Of a DNA stretch of 64,000 nucleotides, positions 19,295 to 29,185 are shown piece by piece. The DNA is taken from positions 682,001 to 746,000 of the forward strand of contig NZ_CP084951.1 in the NCBI RefSeq assembly GCF_022788655.1, written 5' to 3'. The notes beneath the pieces are model-generated. The model saw only the letters and a list, made by a program, of their open reading frames with translations. It did no database searches and was not told the DNA's origin. The DNA comes from Sulfitobacter indolifex (lineage in GTDB: Bacteria; Pseudomonadota; Alphaproteobacteria; Rhodobacterales; Rhodobacteraceae). Every line of letters begins with the position of its first letter. Within the stretch, counting starts at the first letter, position 1. The position numbers were made by a program, and so were the translations under genes.

Positions 19295-19519
19295 TTAAGC
19301 GATAATGTCGGGGGTAAGGCGGTCTTCGATCTGGGCGATGAGATCCTTGAGCCGCAGCTTGCGCTTTTTCAGCCGTTGCAGGGTCAGCTGATCGCCAGTC
19401 CCTTTTTCAACGAGCGCATGGATGGCGTCATCCAGATCGCGATGTTCCCGTCGGAAGACTTCAAGTTCGACACGCAGCACTTCATCCGTTTTCATCGACA
19501 GATCGGTAGGGGCATTCAT
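19295..19519 (-). CDS. YdcH/DUF465 family small protein
   Basis: 74 residues, charged and helical: 'FRREHRDLDDAIHALVEKGTGDQLTLQRLKKRKLRLKDLIAQIED'. This is the DUF465/YdcH pattern (an H-x-x-L-D-x-x-I helix followed by a basic K-K-x-K-L-x-L-K-D helix), a predicted two-helix coiled coil of unknown role. It stands alone between purE and ibpA. Confidence 0.85.
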   Translation of the reverse strand: MNAPTDLSMKTDEVLRVELEVFRREHRDLDDAIHALVEKGTGDQLTLQRLKKRKLRLKDLIAQIEDRLTPDIIA

Positions 19520-19584
19520 GGTTGAGTGATTCCGTTAGGCAACTGAACTTTGAATATAAGCGCTTGAGATCATTTGGCATAGCC

Positions 19585-19613
19585 CTTGCGCAGGCAAGAA
19601 AGCCCCCCCATAT
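19585..19613 (+). promoter_or_regulatory. candidate RpoH (sigma-32) promoter of ibpA
   Basis: CTTGCG (19585-19590) and CCCCATAT (19606-19613), with 17 bases between the CTTG tetramer and the -10 element, match the heat-shock sigma pattern (CTTG, then CCCCATnT). It is 70 bases upstream of a small heat-shock gene, which fits. Confidence 0.65.
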
Positions 19614-19682
19614 TCTAGACAACGGGCTGCCGGTTGCGGGGCCTGTGAAACACTGTCGCTTGACCTGATAAGGACGTGTCGC

Positions 19683-20096
19683 ATGACGAAACTAACGCTT
19701 GCCTCTTACCCACATATGCTTGGGTTTGAACAATTGGAACGGGTGCTCGAACGCAGCGCCAAAGCCGGAAACGAAGGTTATCCGCCGTTTAATATCGAAC
19801 AAACCTCGGACTTTAGCTATCGGATCACACTTGCCGTTGCGGGTTTTTCGGAACAGGATCTCTCGATAACCGTTGAGGATAGACAGCTCGTGATCCGTGG
19901 GCGTCAGGCTGACGATGGCGAAGATCGGGTGTTTCTGCATCGCGGCATCGCTGCGCGACAATTTCAGCGCTCGTTCGTTCTGGCCGATGGGGTCGATGTG
20001 GGTGAAGCCGTAATGGAGAATGGTCTGCTGCATGTGGATCTGACCCGTGCCAAGCCTGAAACGGTGGTTCAAACCATCAAGATCAAGAAGGGGTAA
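19683..20096 (+). CDS. ibpA: small heat-shock protein Hsp20 (IbpA type)
   Basis: 137 residues with one alpha-crystallin domain: 'YPPFNIEQTSDFSYRITLAVAGFSEQDLSITVEDRQLVIRGRQ' and 'FLHRGIAARQFQRSFVLADGVDV ... ENGLLHVDL', the classic IbpA/HspH pattern. It binds unfolding proteins and holds them for refolding. The N-terminal 'LGFEQLERVLERSAKA' is also typical. It is followed after 4 bases by the DUF1150 gene; a candidate RpoH promoter lies upstream and a terminator closes the pair. Confidence 0.95.
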   Translation: MTKLTLASYPHMLGFEQLERVLERSAKAGNEGYPPFNIEQTSDFSYRITLAVAGFSEQDLSITVEDRQLVIRGRQADDGEDRVFLHRGIAARQFQRSFVLADGVDVGEAVMENGLLHVDLTRAKPETVVQTIKIKKG

Positions 20097-20100
20097 TATC

Positions 20101-20319
20101 ATGCAAGACGCAATCACCCACGGAAATGACCGTATGGTCTATGTCAAAACCATCGCTGTCGCCGATCTGCCGCGCGAAGTGCGTGATCAGGCCGAGGGGC
20201 TTGAACTTCTTTATGCGGTCCATGATGCCGAAGGGCAGCAATTGGCGCTTGTCGGCGATCAGAAACTCGCGTTCTCACTGGCGCGTGAACACGACTACCG
20301 CCCGGTTATGGTGCATTGA
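20101..20319 (+). CDS. DUF1150 family protein
   Basis: 72 residues from the ATG at 20101. 'YVKTIAVADLPREVRDQAEGLELLYAVHDAEGQQLALVGDQKLAFSLAREHDYRPVMVH' matches DUF1150, a small alphaproteobacterial family regularly found next to hsp20 genes. The function is unknown; the placement 4 bases after ibpA and before a terminator implies co-expression with the heat-shock protein. Confidence 0.88.
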   Translation: MQDAITHGNDRMVYVKTIAVADLPREVRDQAEGLELLYAVHDAEGQQLALVGDQKLAFSLAREHDYRPVMVH

Positions 20320-20354
20320 CGCCATAGACGGCGACGATAATCTAAGCCTGATGC

Positions 20355-20381
20355 AAGGCCGCAGTCCGCTGCGGCCTTTTC
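20355..20381 (+). terminator. rho-independent terminator of ibpA-DUF1150
   Basis: AAGGCCGCAG / CTGCGGCCTT, a 10-bp perfect stem with loop TCCG (20355-20378), followed by TTTT. It sits only ~17 bases before the next start codon. Confidence 0.9.
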
Positions 20382-20397
20382 TATTGGGAGCGGGCTT

Positions 20398-21276
20398 TTG
20401 AATTTCGATTTCGACTGGGTAGATGCCTTCACGGATCAGGTCTTCGGTGGCAACGGTTGTGCCGTGGTGCACGGCGGGGCGGTGCTTTCTGATGCGATTT
20501 GCATGGCCTATGTGCGTGAGACATCTTTGGTGGAGTGTACCTTTACTGGTCCATCCGAGGTCGCTGACTTCAAGGTGGAATACTACCTCGCCAGCCGCGA
20601 GATACCCTTTGCAGGCCACCCGACCATCGCCACCGTGGCAGCACTGCGCCATCGCGGATTGATCGGCGAAGGGCCGCTAAGGTTGGAAACGGGGGCGGGA
20701 ATTGTCAACGTGGAGGTGCGTGGCGCGCAGATCGCGATGACGCAGATCGCGCCGGTTTTCGGGGCCGAGGTGCCGGCTAACCTTGTGGCGCGGGTGGGCA
20801 GAGTTGTGACCAGCGATATCATCGGACAGCCGCAGGTGGTCTCCACCGGGCTGCCTTTCTGTATAACCGTTCTGCGCAGCCGCGCGGCGTTGGAGACATT
20901 GACGCTCGATCCAGATGCATTGGCGGAGTACAACGCTCATTTAGGGCAAGACAGCGACATGATGGAGCCCTTCTGGGTGGCCCTCGAAGGGGCGACTTCG
21001 GCAGGCGATACCTATGCGCGGCTTCTGCTGGCGCCACCCAGCCCCGCCGAAGACCCTTTCACCGGATCAGCCACTGGCGCCATGGCGGCCTATCTCTGGG
21101 CGCGCGGTTTGATAGACAGCCCGGCTTTCGTGGCAGAGCAGGGGCATCTCATGGGCCGCCCCGGCAGGGCCGAAGTGGAGGTGCTCGGCCCGCGCGATGC
21201 GATCACGGGCGTGCGCGTGGCGGGGCAGGGCCGCGTGGTGATGTCAGGTCAGGTTTTCATGCCTGAAACGGCCTAG
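20398..21276 (+). CDS. PhzF family phenazine biosynthesis-like isomerase
   Basis: 292 residues, starting at a TTG (20398) with GGGAG 7 bases upstream. The fold marks are 'FDFDWVDAFTDQVFGGNGCAVVHGG' at the N-terminus (PhzF usually has 'VDVFT..pf.GNP.AVv'), 'LVECTFTGPSEVADFKVEYYLASREIPFAGHPTIATVAAL' including the catalytic Glu region and GHPT, and 'DPFTGSATGAMAAYLW'. Members are isomerases or epimerases of unknown substrate outside phenazine producers. Only one gene of this sort is present and no phenazine operon, so a phenazine role is not implied. Confidence 0.88.
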   Translation: MNFDFDWVDAFTDQVFGGNGCAVVHGGAVLSDAICMAYVRETSLVECTFTGPSEVADFKVEYYLASREIPFAGHPTIATVAALRHRGLIGEGPLRLETGAGIVNVEVRGAQIAMTQIAPVFGAEVPANLVARVGRVVTSDIIGQPQVVSTGLPFCITVLRSRAALETLTLDPDALAEYNAHLGQDSDMMEPFWVALEGATSAGDTYARLLLAPPSPAEDPFTGSATGAMAAYLWARGLIDSPAFVAEQGHLMGRPGRAEVEVLGPRDAITGVRVAGQGRVVMSGQVFMPETA

Positions 21277-21289
21277 TCCGAAACGCAAA

Positions 21290-21311
21290 ACGCAGCCCCG
21301 AGGGGCTGCGT
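21290..21311. terminator. bidirectional terminator between the PhzF and sulfate-activation genes
   Basis: ACGCAGCCCC / GGGGCTGCGT, a 10-bp perfect inverted repeat around GA. On the minus strand it is followed by TTTTGCGTTT, so it best serves the convergent sat-cysC gene; on the plus strand the T-run is weak. Confidence 0.75.
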
Positions 21312-21335
21312 GGTCGTTTCAAACGGCAACTCGGT

Positions 21336-23048
<1,713 letters not shown>

Positions 23049-23198
23049 AACTATCTCTTTTCATCAAGTCGCAGGCGGCTCTGGTTGGGGCCGCCATAGC
23101 GTCTAAGCGCGTTAGTTGTCTATAGAACCGGGCCGCAGCAGCGCGTTAAAGGGTCGAATTCCCAAAATATCGAGAATGTCCGTCATACGGGTTTAGGT

Positions 23199-23231
23199 GT
23201 GCGGCAGAGATGAGAATTATCTCCGCCGCAC
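23199..23231. other. 12-bp hairpin between trxB and sat-cysC
   Basis: GTGCGGC-A-GAGAT and ATCTC-C-GCCGCAC form a 7+5 bp stem with one A-C mismatch and a 7-nt loop. It begins 12 bases beyond the trxB stop on the minus strand. There is no T-run on either side, so it is either a 3'-end stabilising hairpin or a weak terminator. The rest of the 195-base gap shows nothing I can name. Confidence 0.45.
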
Positions 23232-23242
23232 TCTATTCCTTG

Positions 23243-24247
23243 TTAAACGCCTTCTCTCACCTCGGCCCCGTAGCCCAACGGCAGAGAGGTATCTTTGCCC
23301 TCATCATCGCCCACTTCGGCCAGGAAACGCTCGGCTTCCAGCGCTGCCATGCAGCCCATGCCCGCACTGGTGACGGCCTGACGGTACTTGTGATCCGTCA
23401 GATCGCCCGCAGCAAAGACGCCGGGGATTGAAGTTTCGGTGCTGTCGGGTTTGGTCACGACGTAGCCGCCCATATGGGTTTCCAGCGTGTCTTTGACCAA
23501 TTCGTTCGACGGCGCATGGCCAATGGCCACAAAGACGCCCTTGGCGGGGATGTCCGTGATCTCGCCCGTTTTGACGTGCTTTACCTTCACGCCTTCGACG
23601 CCCAGAGGGCTGTCGGTGCCATAGACTTCGTCCAGTTGGTGGAACCACAACGGTTCAATCTTTGGGTTTTTCATTAGGCGGTCGATCAGGATCTTCTCGG
23701 CGCGCAGCTCATCACGGCGGTGGATCAGGGTCACCTTGGACGCGAAGTTGGTCAAGAACAGCGCCTCTTCGACAGCAGTATTGCCGCCACCGATGACCAC
23801 GATCTCTTGCCCGCGATAGAAGAACCCGTCGCAGGTGGCGCAGGCCGAGACGCCGAAACCTTTGAACTTCTCTTCCGACTCCAGCCCCAACCACTTGGCG
23901 CGGGCGCCGGTGGCTAGGATCACAGCGTCGGCCACATAGGTGGTGCCGCTGTCGCCTTTAGCATGGAAAGGGCGGCTGGAGAGGTCGAGATCGGTGATGA
24001 TGTCGCCGATGATCTCGGTGCCCATTGCTTTGGCGTGCTCTTGCATGCGGATCATCAGGTCAGGGCCCTGAACCTCGCTGTCGCCCGGCCAGTTCTCAAC
24101 CTCTGTCGTTGTAGTCAGCTGGCCGCCGGGCTCGATCCCTTGCACGAGGATCGGCTCAAGCATCGCGCGGCTAGCGTAGACACCAGCGGTATAGCCCGCA
24201 GGGCCGGAGCCGATGATCAGTACCTTGGTTTTACGTGTCTCGGCCAT
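23243..24247 (-). CDS. trxB: thioredoxin-disulfide reductase
   Basis: 334-residue NADPH- and FAD-dependent enzyme that keeps thioredoxin reduced. 'VLIIGSGPAGYTAGVYASRA' is the FAD site, 'SACATCDGFFYRGQ' the redox CxxC, 'VIGGGNTAVEEALFLTNFAS' the NADPH site and 'GVFAAGDLTDHKYRQAVTSAG' the C-terminal FAD motif. The start at 24247 (MAETRKTKV) fits the family; ATGs at 24268 and 24286 are less likely. The C-terminal tail (~20 residues after RFLAEVGDDEG) is a little longer than in E. coli. It is divergent from the Lrp-type regulator. Confidence 0.96.
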   Translation of the reverse strand: MAETRKTKVLIIGSGPAGYTAGVYASRAMLEPILVQGIEPGGQLTTTTEVENWPGDSEVQGPDLMIRMQEHAKAMGTEIIGDIITDLDLSSRPFHAKGDSGTTYVADAVILATGARAKWLGLESEEKFKGFGVSACATCDGFFYRGQEIVVIGGGNTAVEEALFLTNFASKVTLIHRRDELRAEKILIDRLMKNPKIEPLWFHQLDEVYGTDSPLGVEGVKVKHVKTGEITDIPAKGVFVAIGHAPSNELVKDTLETHMGGYVVTKPDSTETSIPGVFAAGDLTDHKYRQAVTSAGMGCMAALEAERFLAEVGDDEGKDTSLPLGYGAEVREGV

Positions 24248-24410
24248 CTGGCGCCCCCGGGCTGTCATTGATATTGCCCGCTTCATATAGCGGTAGCGGG
24301 GGAGCCGTTAAACCCCTGCCGTCGCCGATGCGCCATACGTCTATGTGAGGGGCGCAACCAGATCTGGCCGTGGTCGGTGACAAAGAATATTGCGCTTGCG
24401 TGAAACTTTA

Positions 24411-24438
24411 TTGCGTGTAGACCGCAGGCTGCTATAAG
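24411..24438 (+). promoter_or_regulatory. candidate sigma-70-type promoter of the Lrp-family gene
   Basis: TTGCGT (24411-24416) and TATAAG (24433-24438) are 16 bp apart and end 23 bases before the start codon. The assignment rests on sequence match alone. Confidence 0.5.
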
Positions 24439-24461
24439 AATCGAAAATCATTGAGGGCGAT

Positions 24462-24962
24462 ATGGCAGGTACACGACTAGATCCGATTGACCGGATGATC
24501 TTGGCCGAATTGCAATCGGATGGTCGGATGACGAATGTCGAACTGGCCAAACGCGTTGGTATTTCTGCGCCGCCTTGTTTGCGCCGGGTCCGCACGTTGG
24601 AAGAGCAGGGCTATATCAAAGGCTATCATGCCGATGTCGATGCGCGCGAATTGGGGTTCGAGGTGCAGGTTTTTGCCATGGTCGGACTGGCCAGTCAGGC
24701 CGAAGCTGACCTGAGCGCTTTTGAGGAAAAATGTCGTGGTTGGCCGCTGGTGCGCGAGTGCCATATGCTAAACGGTGAAGTTGATTTCATCCTGAAATGC
24801 GTGGCGCCTGATTTGTCGAGCTTTCAGAGCTTCCTGACCGGGCAGTTGCTGACCACGCCAAATGTGGAAAGCGTGAAGACCAGTCTCGTGATCCGTGGCG
24901 CAAAAGATGATCCCGGTGTGCCCTTCGACGTGCTCGAAGCGCGACTTTCGACTGCGCCTTAA
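24462..24962 (+). CDS. Lrp/AsnC family transcriptional regulator
   Basis: 166 residues. The N-terminal helix-turn-helix 'LDPIDRMILAELQSDGRMTNVELAKRVGISAPPCLRRVRTLEEQGYIKGYHADVD' is typical of Lrp/AsnC, followed by a RAM-type effector and oligomerisation domain (AMVGLASQAEADLSAFEEKCRGWPLVRECHMLNGEVDFILKCVA). These regulators respond to amino acids. It is divergent from trxB (~215 bases between the starts) and converges with the Hint protein gene 1 base away; the regulated genes are not known. Confidence 0.93.
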   Translation: MAGTRLDPIDRMILAELQSDGRMTNVELAKRVGISAPPCLRRVRTLEEQGYIKGYHADVDARELGFEVQVFAMVGLASQAEADLSAFEEKCRGWPLVRECHMLNGEVDFILKCVAPDLSSFQSFLTGQLLTTPNVESVKTSLVIRGAKDDPGVPFDVLEARLSTAP

Positions 24963-24963
24963 C

Positions 24964-25683
24964 TCAGCCGGTCACGCTCTCGGCTGGTGTGTCAGGCGCG
25001 CGGGGATGGGCGAGGGGGCCAAAGTCTGTCGCATGACCAATCTGTGGAAACATAGATAGAAACCGATCACGTTGGTTTGGCGTAGCATCGCGCAGCGCTT
25101 GTGCGCCGGGATGAAAGGTCTCCATCTCCAACCCGCCGGCTTTGACCGCCGCATGGCGGGACAGGCAAATGTGAAACAGGCGCACCGGGGTCGGCGGGGC
25201 CACTTCGATTACATTCACCCCATCCACAAACTCACGTACCGGCGCCAGCAGACGGGTGCCGCCCGCCTCTGCGCGCAGATGGTGTGGCGTATGCAATACC
25301 CGCGCGGCAGGGCCAACGGTTAGGAATGAACTGGGCCGTCCCTCTCCGAAACTGTCGGGCATGATGCGGATCAGCGGCAGGCGCCGCCCGGTATCAGCGG
25401 GGATAAAATTGCTCGACCCGATCCAGATCAGCTGGGCTGGCTCTCCCGACGAAGTGTTGATTATGTCGCCGGGCTGCAGATCCTCGATGGCGATGTCACC
25501 CTGCACGGTCTGGATCAACGTCCCACGGGCAAAGGCGGCAAAGGCTGCTTCAAAAAGTGGCAGGGCGGGCGCATTGTCCTGACCGATATAAAGCGAGCCA
25601 TCGGCCCGCAAAGCAGCGACTTCGTAGGTGCGCAGCGGTTCGGGCGTGGGGCTGCCGTGATCGGTGGCGGCGGTCAGTGTCAT
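24964..25683 (-). CDS. Hint (hedgehog/intein)-domain protein
   Basis: 239 residues. The region 'GTLIQTVQGDIAIEDLQPGDIINTSSGEPAQLIWIG' is the start of a Hint_2 domain as found in many roseobacter proteins, followed by 'HTPHHLRAEAGGTRLLAPVREFVDG' and 'HICLSRHAAVKAGGLEMETFHPG'. In self-processing Hint domains the block begins with Cys (C-x-A-x-GT); here it reads AFARGT, so the nucleophile appears missing and autocleavage is unlikely. No signal peptide or membrane segment. The partner and role are unknown. Confidence 0.82.
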   Translation of the reverse strand: MTLTAATDHGSPTPEPLRTYEVAALRADGSLYIGQDNAPALPLFEAAFAAFARGTLIQTVQGDIAIEDLQPGDIINTSSGEPAQLIWIGSSNFIPADTGRRLPLIRIMPDSFGEGRPSSFLTVGPAARVLHTPHHLRAEAGGTRLLAPVREFVDGVNVIEVAPPTPVRLFHICLSRHAAVKAGGLEMETFHPGAQALRDATPNQRDRFLSMFPQIGHATDFGPLAHPRAPDTPAESVTG

Positions 25684-25900
25684 TCAAAACCTCTTATCGG
25701 TCCGCTGCATCCGGCATCGCTGACATCAAGCAGCTGTACCTCGGTATTAGTTGGCGCGGTCTGACAGTCAAATCGCCACGTCTGGCATGGATTGTCAAAG
25801 TATCCAGAACATTAACGACTTATTCATAGCCAATTTTGACTAAAACCAAGGTTCTGTTTCCGACGGGGGGAGGTTGCTTGCCACATTTAAATGAAAGCGC
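25684..25900. other. upstream region of the Hint gene, no recognised element
   Basis: About 217 bases that should contain the minus-strand promoter of the Hint gene. It is less GC-rich than the surroundings (25790-25860). I see no convincing hexamers, repeats or small gene. Confidence 0.4.
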
Positions 25901-25972
25901 CCCCCGGCACGAATCAACGTACCGAGGGGCGGTCAGTTGCACCGGGCGCTTTGGCGCTGGCGGTGCCGGGGG
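25901..25972 (-). ncRNA. 72-nt structured region after the 47-residue protein gene
   Basis: The ends CCCCCGGCAC (25901-25910) and GTGCCGGGGG (25963-25972) are perfect 10-base complements. Read on the minus strand, the first arm begins 7 bases after the stop codon. Inside, GCACCG and CGGTGC (with GCGC-CAAA-GCGC between) form a competing local hairpin that uses the same GCAC bases, so two folds exclude each other. After the distal arm comes CGCTTTCATTT, a weak T-rich tail. It may be an elaborate terminator or a stable 3'-UTR RNA; no known family is recognised. Confidence 0.45.
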
Positions 25973-25979
25973 AAACCTA

Positions 25980-26123
25980 TCAGGCGCTTTTGCGGACCGG
26001 GGCGGCACCTGCGCGCTTGGCGATAAAGGCAGCGCGACGTGCGCCGCGGGCCCACGGCATGACCGTGTCGGTCTTGGCGGCAGTCTCGACGATGGACTTG
26101 ATGAAACGCGGGTTCTTTTTCAT
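25980..26123 (-). CDS. 47-residue basic hypothetical protein
   Basis: A short gene of 47 codons plus stop, starting at the ATG at 26123 with GAGAGGAAC as ribosome binding site. Sequence features: N-terminal MKKNPRFIKSIVETAAKTD, a central MPWARGARRAAFIAKR, and a basic end PVRKSA; ten Lys/Arg and few acidic residues, no membrane segment. I recall similar small proteins in other Rhodobacterales genomes, always unnamed. The clear start, the good ribosome site and the structured 3' region argue that it is real. It may bind nucleic acid; that is a guess. Confidence 0.7.
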   Translation of the reverse strand: MKKNPRFIKSIVETAAKTDTVMPWARGARRAAFIAKRAGAAPVRKSA

Positions 26124-26398
26124 GGCTCTGTTCCTCTCGGGTCACGCAGGCATCTTTGCTTGATGATCACTATCGCAGGGCAATCGGGCCGGTTTTTGAC
26201 GGTAAAGGAAAAACTTACGGAAAATCCCGGGCAGAGCGAGGGGCTTTGGGGCGCGCTCGCCACATTTCGAAAGATTTTTTATTTCAAAGGGTTACTGAAT
26301 TTGTGATCAACAGTGCGCTTAGTTTGCGGCAACTGTTTCGCAACTTTTCAGAGCAATGGGGCGTAAAGCGGACGGGCTTTGCCCCAATCCCGCCCCGT
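26124..26398. other. intergenic region between pgeF and the 47-residue protein gene
   Basis: 275 bases with no gene. It contains an A/T-rich part (26270-26300) that could serve the minus-strand promoter of the small protein, and an imperfect GGGGC/GCCCC pair near 26355-26387 that may end pgeF. Nothing stronger is seen. Confidence 0.4.
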
Positions 26399-27154
26399 TC
26401 AGAGCGTGATCGCCGACAGCAAACGCCCGTAATCTGCTTCTTTGGCGTGGGTCGTGCGGCGATAGGAATAGAATCGCGCCGGATCAGCATAAGTGCAGTG
26501 CCGCGTCCATTCCGCATGGCCCACGCCCGCCGCGCGCAGACGGTTCAAGCCAAAGCCCGGCAGATCGAAATGCAGCCGGTCACCTTCACCTTGGGCAAAG
26601 TAGCGGGCGAATTCGGGGTCGGCGTTCATGAAGTTGTCGAGAAACTCTGGCCCAACTTCGTATGCACGCTGGCTGATGGAGGGGCCGATCACGGCGGTGA
26701 TTTTTTCGCGCGTGGCACCTAAATCAACCATCGCGTCGACAGTCGCCTCAAGTATCCCATCAAGCGCGCCGCGCCAGCCTGCGTGGGCTGCGCCCACCAC
26801 ACCAGCTTGCGGATCTGCAAAAAGCACCGGCTGGCAATCTGCGGTCAAGATCGACAGCGCAATCCCCGGCGTCTTGGTCACCAGCGCGTCGGCGCGGGGT
26901 TTGTCCTCGCGTGGCTCTGTAACGGTGACGACCGTGGCAGAATGTACCTGATGCACGCCCACCAGATGATCGGCTGGCAGGCCCATCGCCTCGGCCGCGC
27001 GGGTGCGGTTAATGCGCACAATTTCGGATTGGTCAGAACTGCCGCTGCCGCAGTTAAGCCCGGAAAAGACTCCCGACGACGCACCGCCGCGCCGGGTGAA
27101 AAAACCGTGCCGCAGCGGGGCAAGCGCGTCTGAGGTGAGAATTTCGAGCGTCAT
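26399..27154 (-). CDS. pgeF: YfiH/PgeF family protein (purine nucleoside phosphorylase / peptidoglycan editing factor)
   Basis: 251 residues of the COG1496 (laccase-like, DUF152) family. Copper/zinc-site motifs: 'GFFTRRGGASSGVFSGLN', 'VGVHQVHSATVVTV', 'ALVTKTPGIALSILTADCQPVLFAD' and 'VVGAAHAGWRGAL', which contain the conserved His, Cys and His ligands. Members have purine nucleoside phosphorylase or adenosine deaminase activity, and the E. coli protein edits peptidoglycan precursors. Its start overlaps the stop of the methyltransferase gene (4 bases), placing it third in lgt-midA-pgeF. Confidence 0.9.
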   Translation of the reverse strand: MTLEILTSDALAPLRHGFFTRRGGASSGVFSGLNCGSGSSDQSEIVRINRTRAAEAMGLPADHLVGVHQVHSATVVTVTEPREDKPRADALVTKTPGIALSILTADCQPVLFADPQAGVVGAAHAGWRGALDGILEATVDAMVDLGATREKITAVIGPSISQRAYEVGPEFLDNFMNADPEFARYFAQGEGDRLHFDLPGFGLNRLRAAGVGHAEWTRHCTYADPARFYSYRRTTHAKEADYGRLLSAITL

Positions 27155-28209
27155 ATTTCTGTTCCCGGAGGCGGGGTCTGACCCTTTGGGTAGAGCCCCA
27201 TAACTTTGAACAGGTTTCCCATTTCCGCCGGGTGCGTCAACCGTCGATGTGCAGCAATGTGGCTGTGAAGCGCGTCATCTGTGAGCGCTTCGGCCAATTT
27301 CTGCGCCCGGGCCGTGATGCCCAAACGCTCTAGAAAGACACCTTGCGTGACCAGGCGGCTGTATTGACAGGGGCACGCGAGGGCGAGCGCTTCGAAATCG
27401 ACATGGGCGGTCAGATCGGCGCAGCCGGGGTTGGCCAGCGGATCGGCGGGGGCGTGGTGTTCCATCGCTTGCAACGTGTCACCGAGCGCGCGCCAGTCGC
27501 CATAGTCGATGATCAGCGCGGCACCGCCCTGTTGTGCGATGCGATTGCCGATCTCAAGCATAATATCGGCCGCCGGAGCGCAGACCTCGACCAAATCGCC
27601 ATCCTTCGTATCGTCCAACCGGTGGGCGATAGCTGGATGTGGTGCGACCGGGGCAAGTCCGAAGCAAAGGCCGTTTTCCGCCGCTCCGATGCGCCGCTCG
27701 GCCCAGCCTGCGCCTTGGCGGAGGAACTGGCGGATCGGCAGCGCGTCGAAAAATTCGTTGGCAATGAGGAAAAGCGGTACGTCCGGCAATTCCGTCACGG
27801 TATCGTGCCAAGTGGCCTCAAACCCCTCTAGGGTCTGGCGTTGCAAGTCGCGCAGGGCAGGGGAGGCTTCGATCAACCTTACCTGTGCTGCAGCCAGAAA
27901 CCCCGGCACGCGCGCGCAGGCACGCAACACATCGGCCATCAGCGTGCCCCGCCCCGGCCCCAATTCGGCCAGCGTGAAGGGTGCAGGCGCACCTTGATCC
28001 AACCAGCATTGCGCCAGCGAGAGGCCAATTAACTCCCCAAACATCTGGCTGATTTCCGGCGCGGTTGTGAAATCCCCCTGCACACCAAAAGGCATGCGCG
28101 TCGTGTAATAGCCCCAGTCTGGATGCAGCAGGCAAGACTGCATATAATCGTCCAGCCGCATCGGGCCTTCAAGCGCGATCCGGGCCAGCAGATGGTCCTT
28201 CAGGCTCAT
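27151..28209 (-). CDS. MidA/NDUFAF7-family SAM-dependent methyltransferase
   Basis: 352 residues from the ATG at 28209 ([23 protein letters not shown]). The family (COG1565, DUF185) includes the mitochondrial complex I assembly factor NDUFAF7, which methylates an arginine of a NADH dehydrogenase subunit. Visible marks: '[33 protein letters not shown]', the SAM loop '[17 protein letters not shown]', '[15 protein letters not shown]' and 'ALIIDYG'. A role in complex I assembly in this bacterium is inference from the family. It overlaps lgt by ATGA upstream and pgeF downstream. Confidence 0.9.
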   Translation of the reverse strand: MSLKDHLLARIALEGPMRLDDYMQSCLLHPDWGYYTTRMPFGVQGDFTTAPEISQMFGELIGLSLAQCWLDQGAPAPFTLAELGPGRGTLMADVLRACARVPGFLAAAQVRLIEASPALRDLQRQTLEGFEATWHDTVTELPDVPLFLIANEFFDALPIRQFLRQGAGWAERRIGAAENGLCFGLAPVAPHPAIAHRLDDTKDGDLVEVCAPAADIMLEIGNRIAQQGGAALIIDYGDWRALGDTLQAMEHHAPADPLANPGCADLTAHVDFEALALACPCQYSRLVTQGVFLERLGITARAQKLAEALTDDALHSHIAAHRRLTHPAEMGNLFKVMGLYPKGQTPPPGTEI

Positions 28210-29090
28210 GCCTGCCGCCGCGCCCGGATGATAAGAAAGAGGCCTACGGCGATCATCGGCAGCGACAGGATTTGCCCCATGGTCAGACCCCAGCCACCGA
28301 AATGCCACGCCAGCCCCAGCGGGTTGCCCGGCGTCACGAATTGCGCATCAGGTTGGCGCAGGAACTCTACCGCGAAACGTGCCGCGCCATAGCCTGCAAG
28401 GAAGGTGCCGCCAATTAACCCCTGCGTTTTCAACGCACCGCGCTTCCACGCCATCCAGATCAGCACGCCGCCCAGCAGCAGCCCTTCCAGCAGCGCCTCA
28501 TAAAGCTGCGAGGGGTGGCGCGCGCAGATACCGGCCACGTCCGGGCAGAACTGCGCGGCATCACCGGGAAAGGCGACGCCCCAAGGCAGGTCGGTCGGGC
28601 GCCCCCAAAGCTCGGCGTTGATGAAATTCGCCAGCCGGCCCAAAAACAGCCCCGGTGCCAGCCCCAAACAGACCATATCCCCGGTCGAGATGACGGGGAT
28701 GCGGTGTTTCCATGTATAAAAAAGCCCCGCCAGAATGACCCCAAGCGCCCCGCCGTGGAAAGACATGCCGCCTTCCCACAGTTGCAAAATGGCGGCGGGG
28801 TTCGACAGGTAATAGGCCGGCTGATAAAACAGCACATAGCCCAACCGCCCGCCGAGGATCACGCCAAGGATCACCCAAAACAGCAGGTCTTCAACCTGAC
28901 CGGGCTTCATAACTGGCGTGTCATTCTTCCATAGCGTTGGCCGTTTGATCGCCGCAGTGGCAACACGCCAGCCCAGCAAAATGCCCACGATATAGGCGAG
29001 CGCATACCACCGTAGCGCGAAGGTGGCACCAAACAGGTTAACCGAAAAGATTTCCGGCGCGATATCGGGGAAGGGGAGCATGGCTATCAT
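28206..29090 (-). CDS. lgt: phosphatidylglycerol-prolipoprotein diacylglyceryl transferase
   Basis: 294-residue inner-membrane enzyme that attaches diacylglycerol to the lipobox cysteine of lipoproteins. About seven membrane segments are visible. The Lgt signature '[29 protein letters not shown]' is complete, with the key Arg and Asn, as are '[17 protein letters not shown]' and '[10 protein letters not shown]'. I chose the ATG at 29090 ([12 protein letters not shown]); 29081 is also possible, while the open frame further upstream is not conserved. It heads the lgt-midA-pgeF unit. Confidence 0.95.
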   Translation of the reverse strand: MIAMLPFPDIAPEIFSVNLFGATFALRWYALAYIVGILLGWRVATAAIKRPTLWKNDTPVMKPGQVEDLLFWVILGVILGGRLGYVLFYQPAYYLSNPAAILQLWEGGMSFHGGALGVILAGLFYTWKHRIPVISTGDMVCLGLAPGLFLGRLANFINAELWGRPTDLPWGVAFPGDAAQFCPDVAGICARHPSQLYEALLEGLLLGGVLIWMAWKRGALKTQGLIGGTFLAGYGAARFAVEFLRQPDAQFVTPGNPLGLAWHFGGWGLTMGQILSLPMIAVGLFLIIRARRQA

Positions 29091-29185
29091 GTCGCTGATT
29101 GAGCAAGGCCGCGCGGGGAAGTCAACCTTGCGAGTGAGGGCCTTGCGCCCCATATAGAGGTCAAGCAGACACCTGGAGGCCAGAC

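Noticed and set aside
20398..21276. Phenazine biosynthesis
   Set aside because: A lone PhzF-family gene is common in non-producers, and no phzABCDEG genes are nearby.
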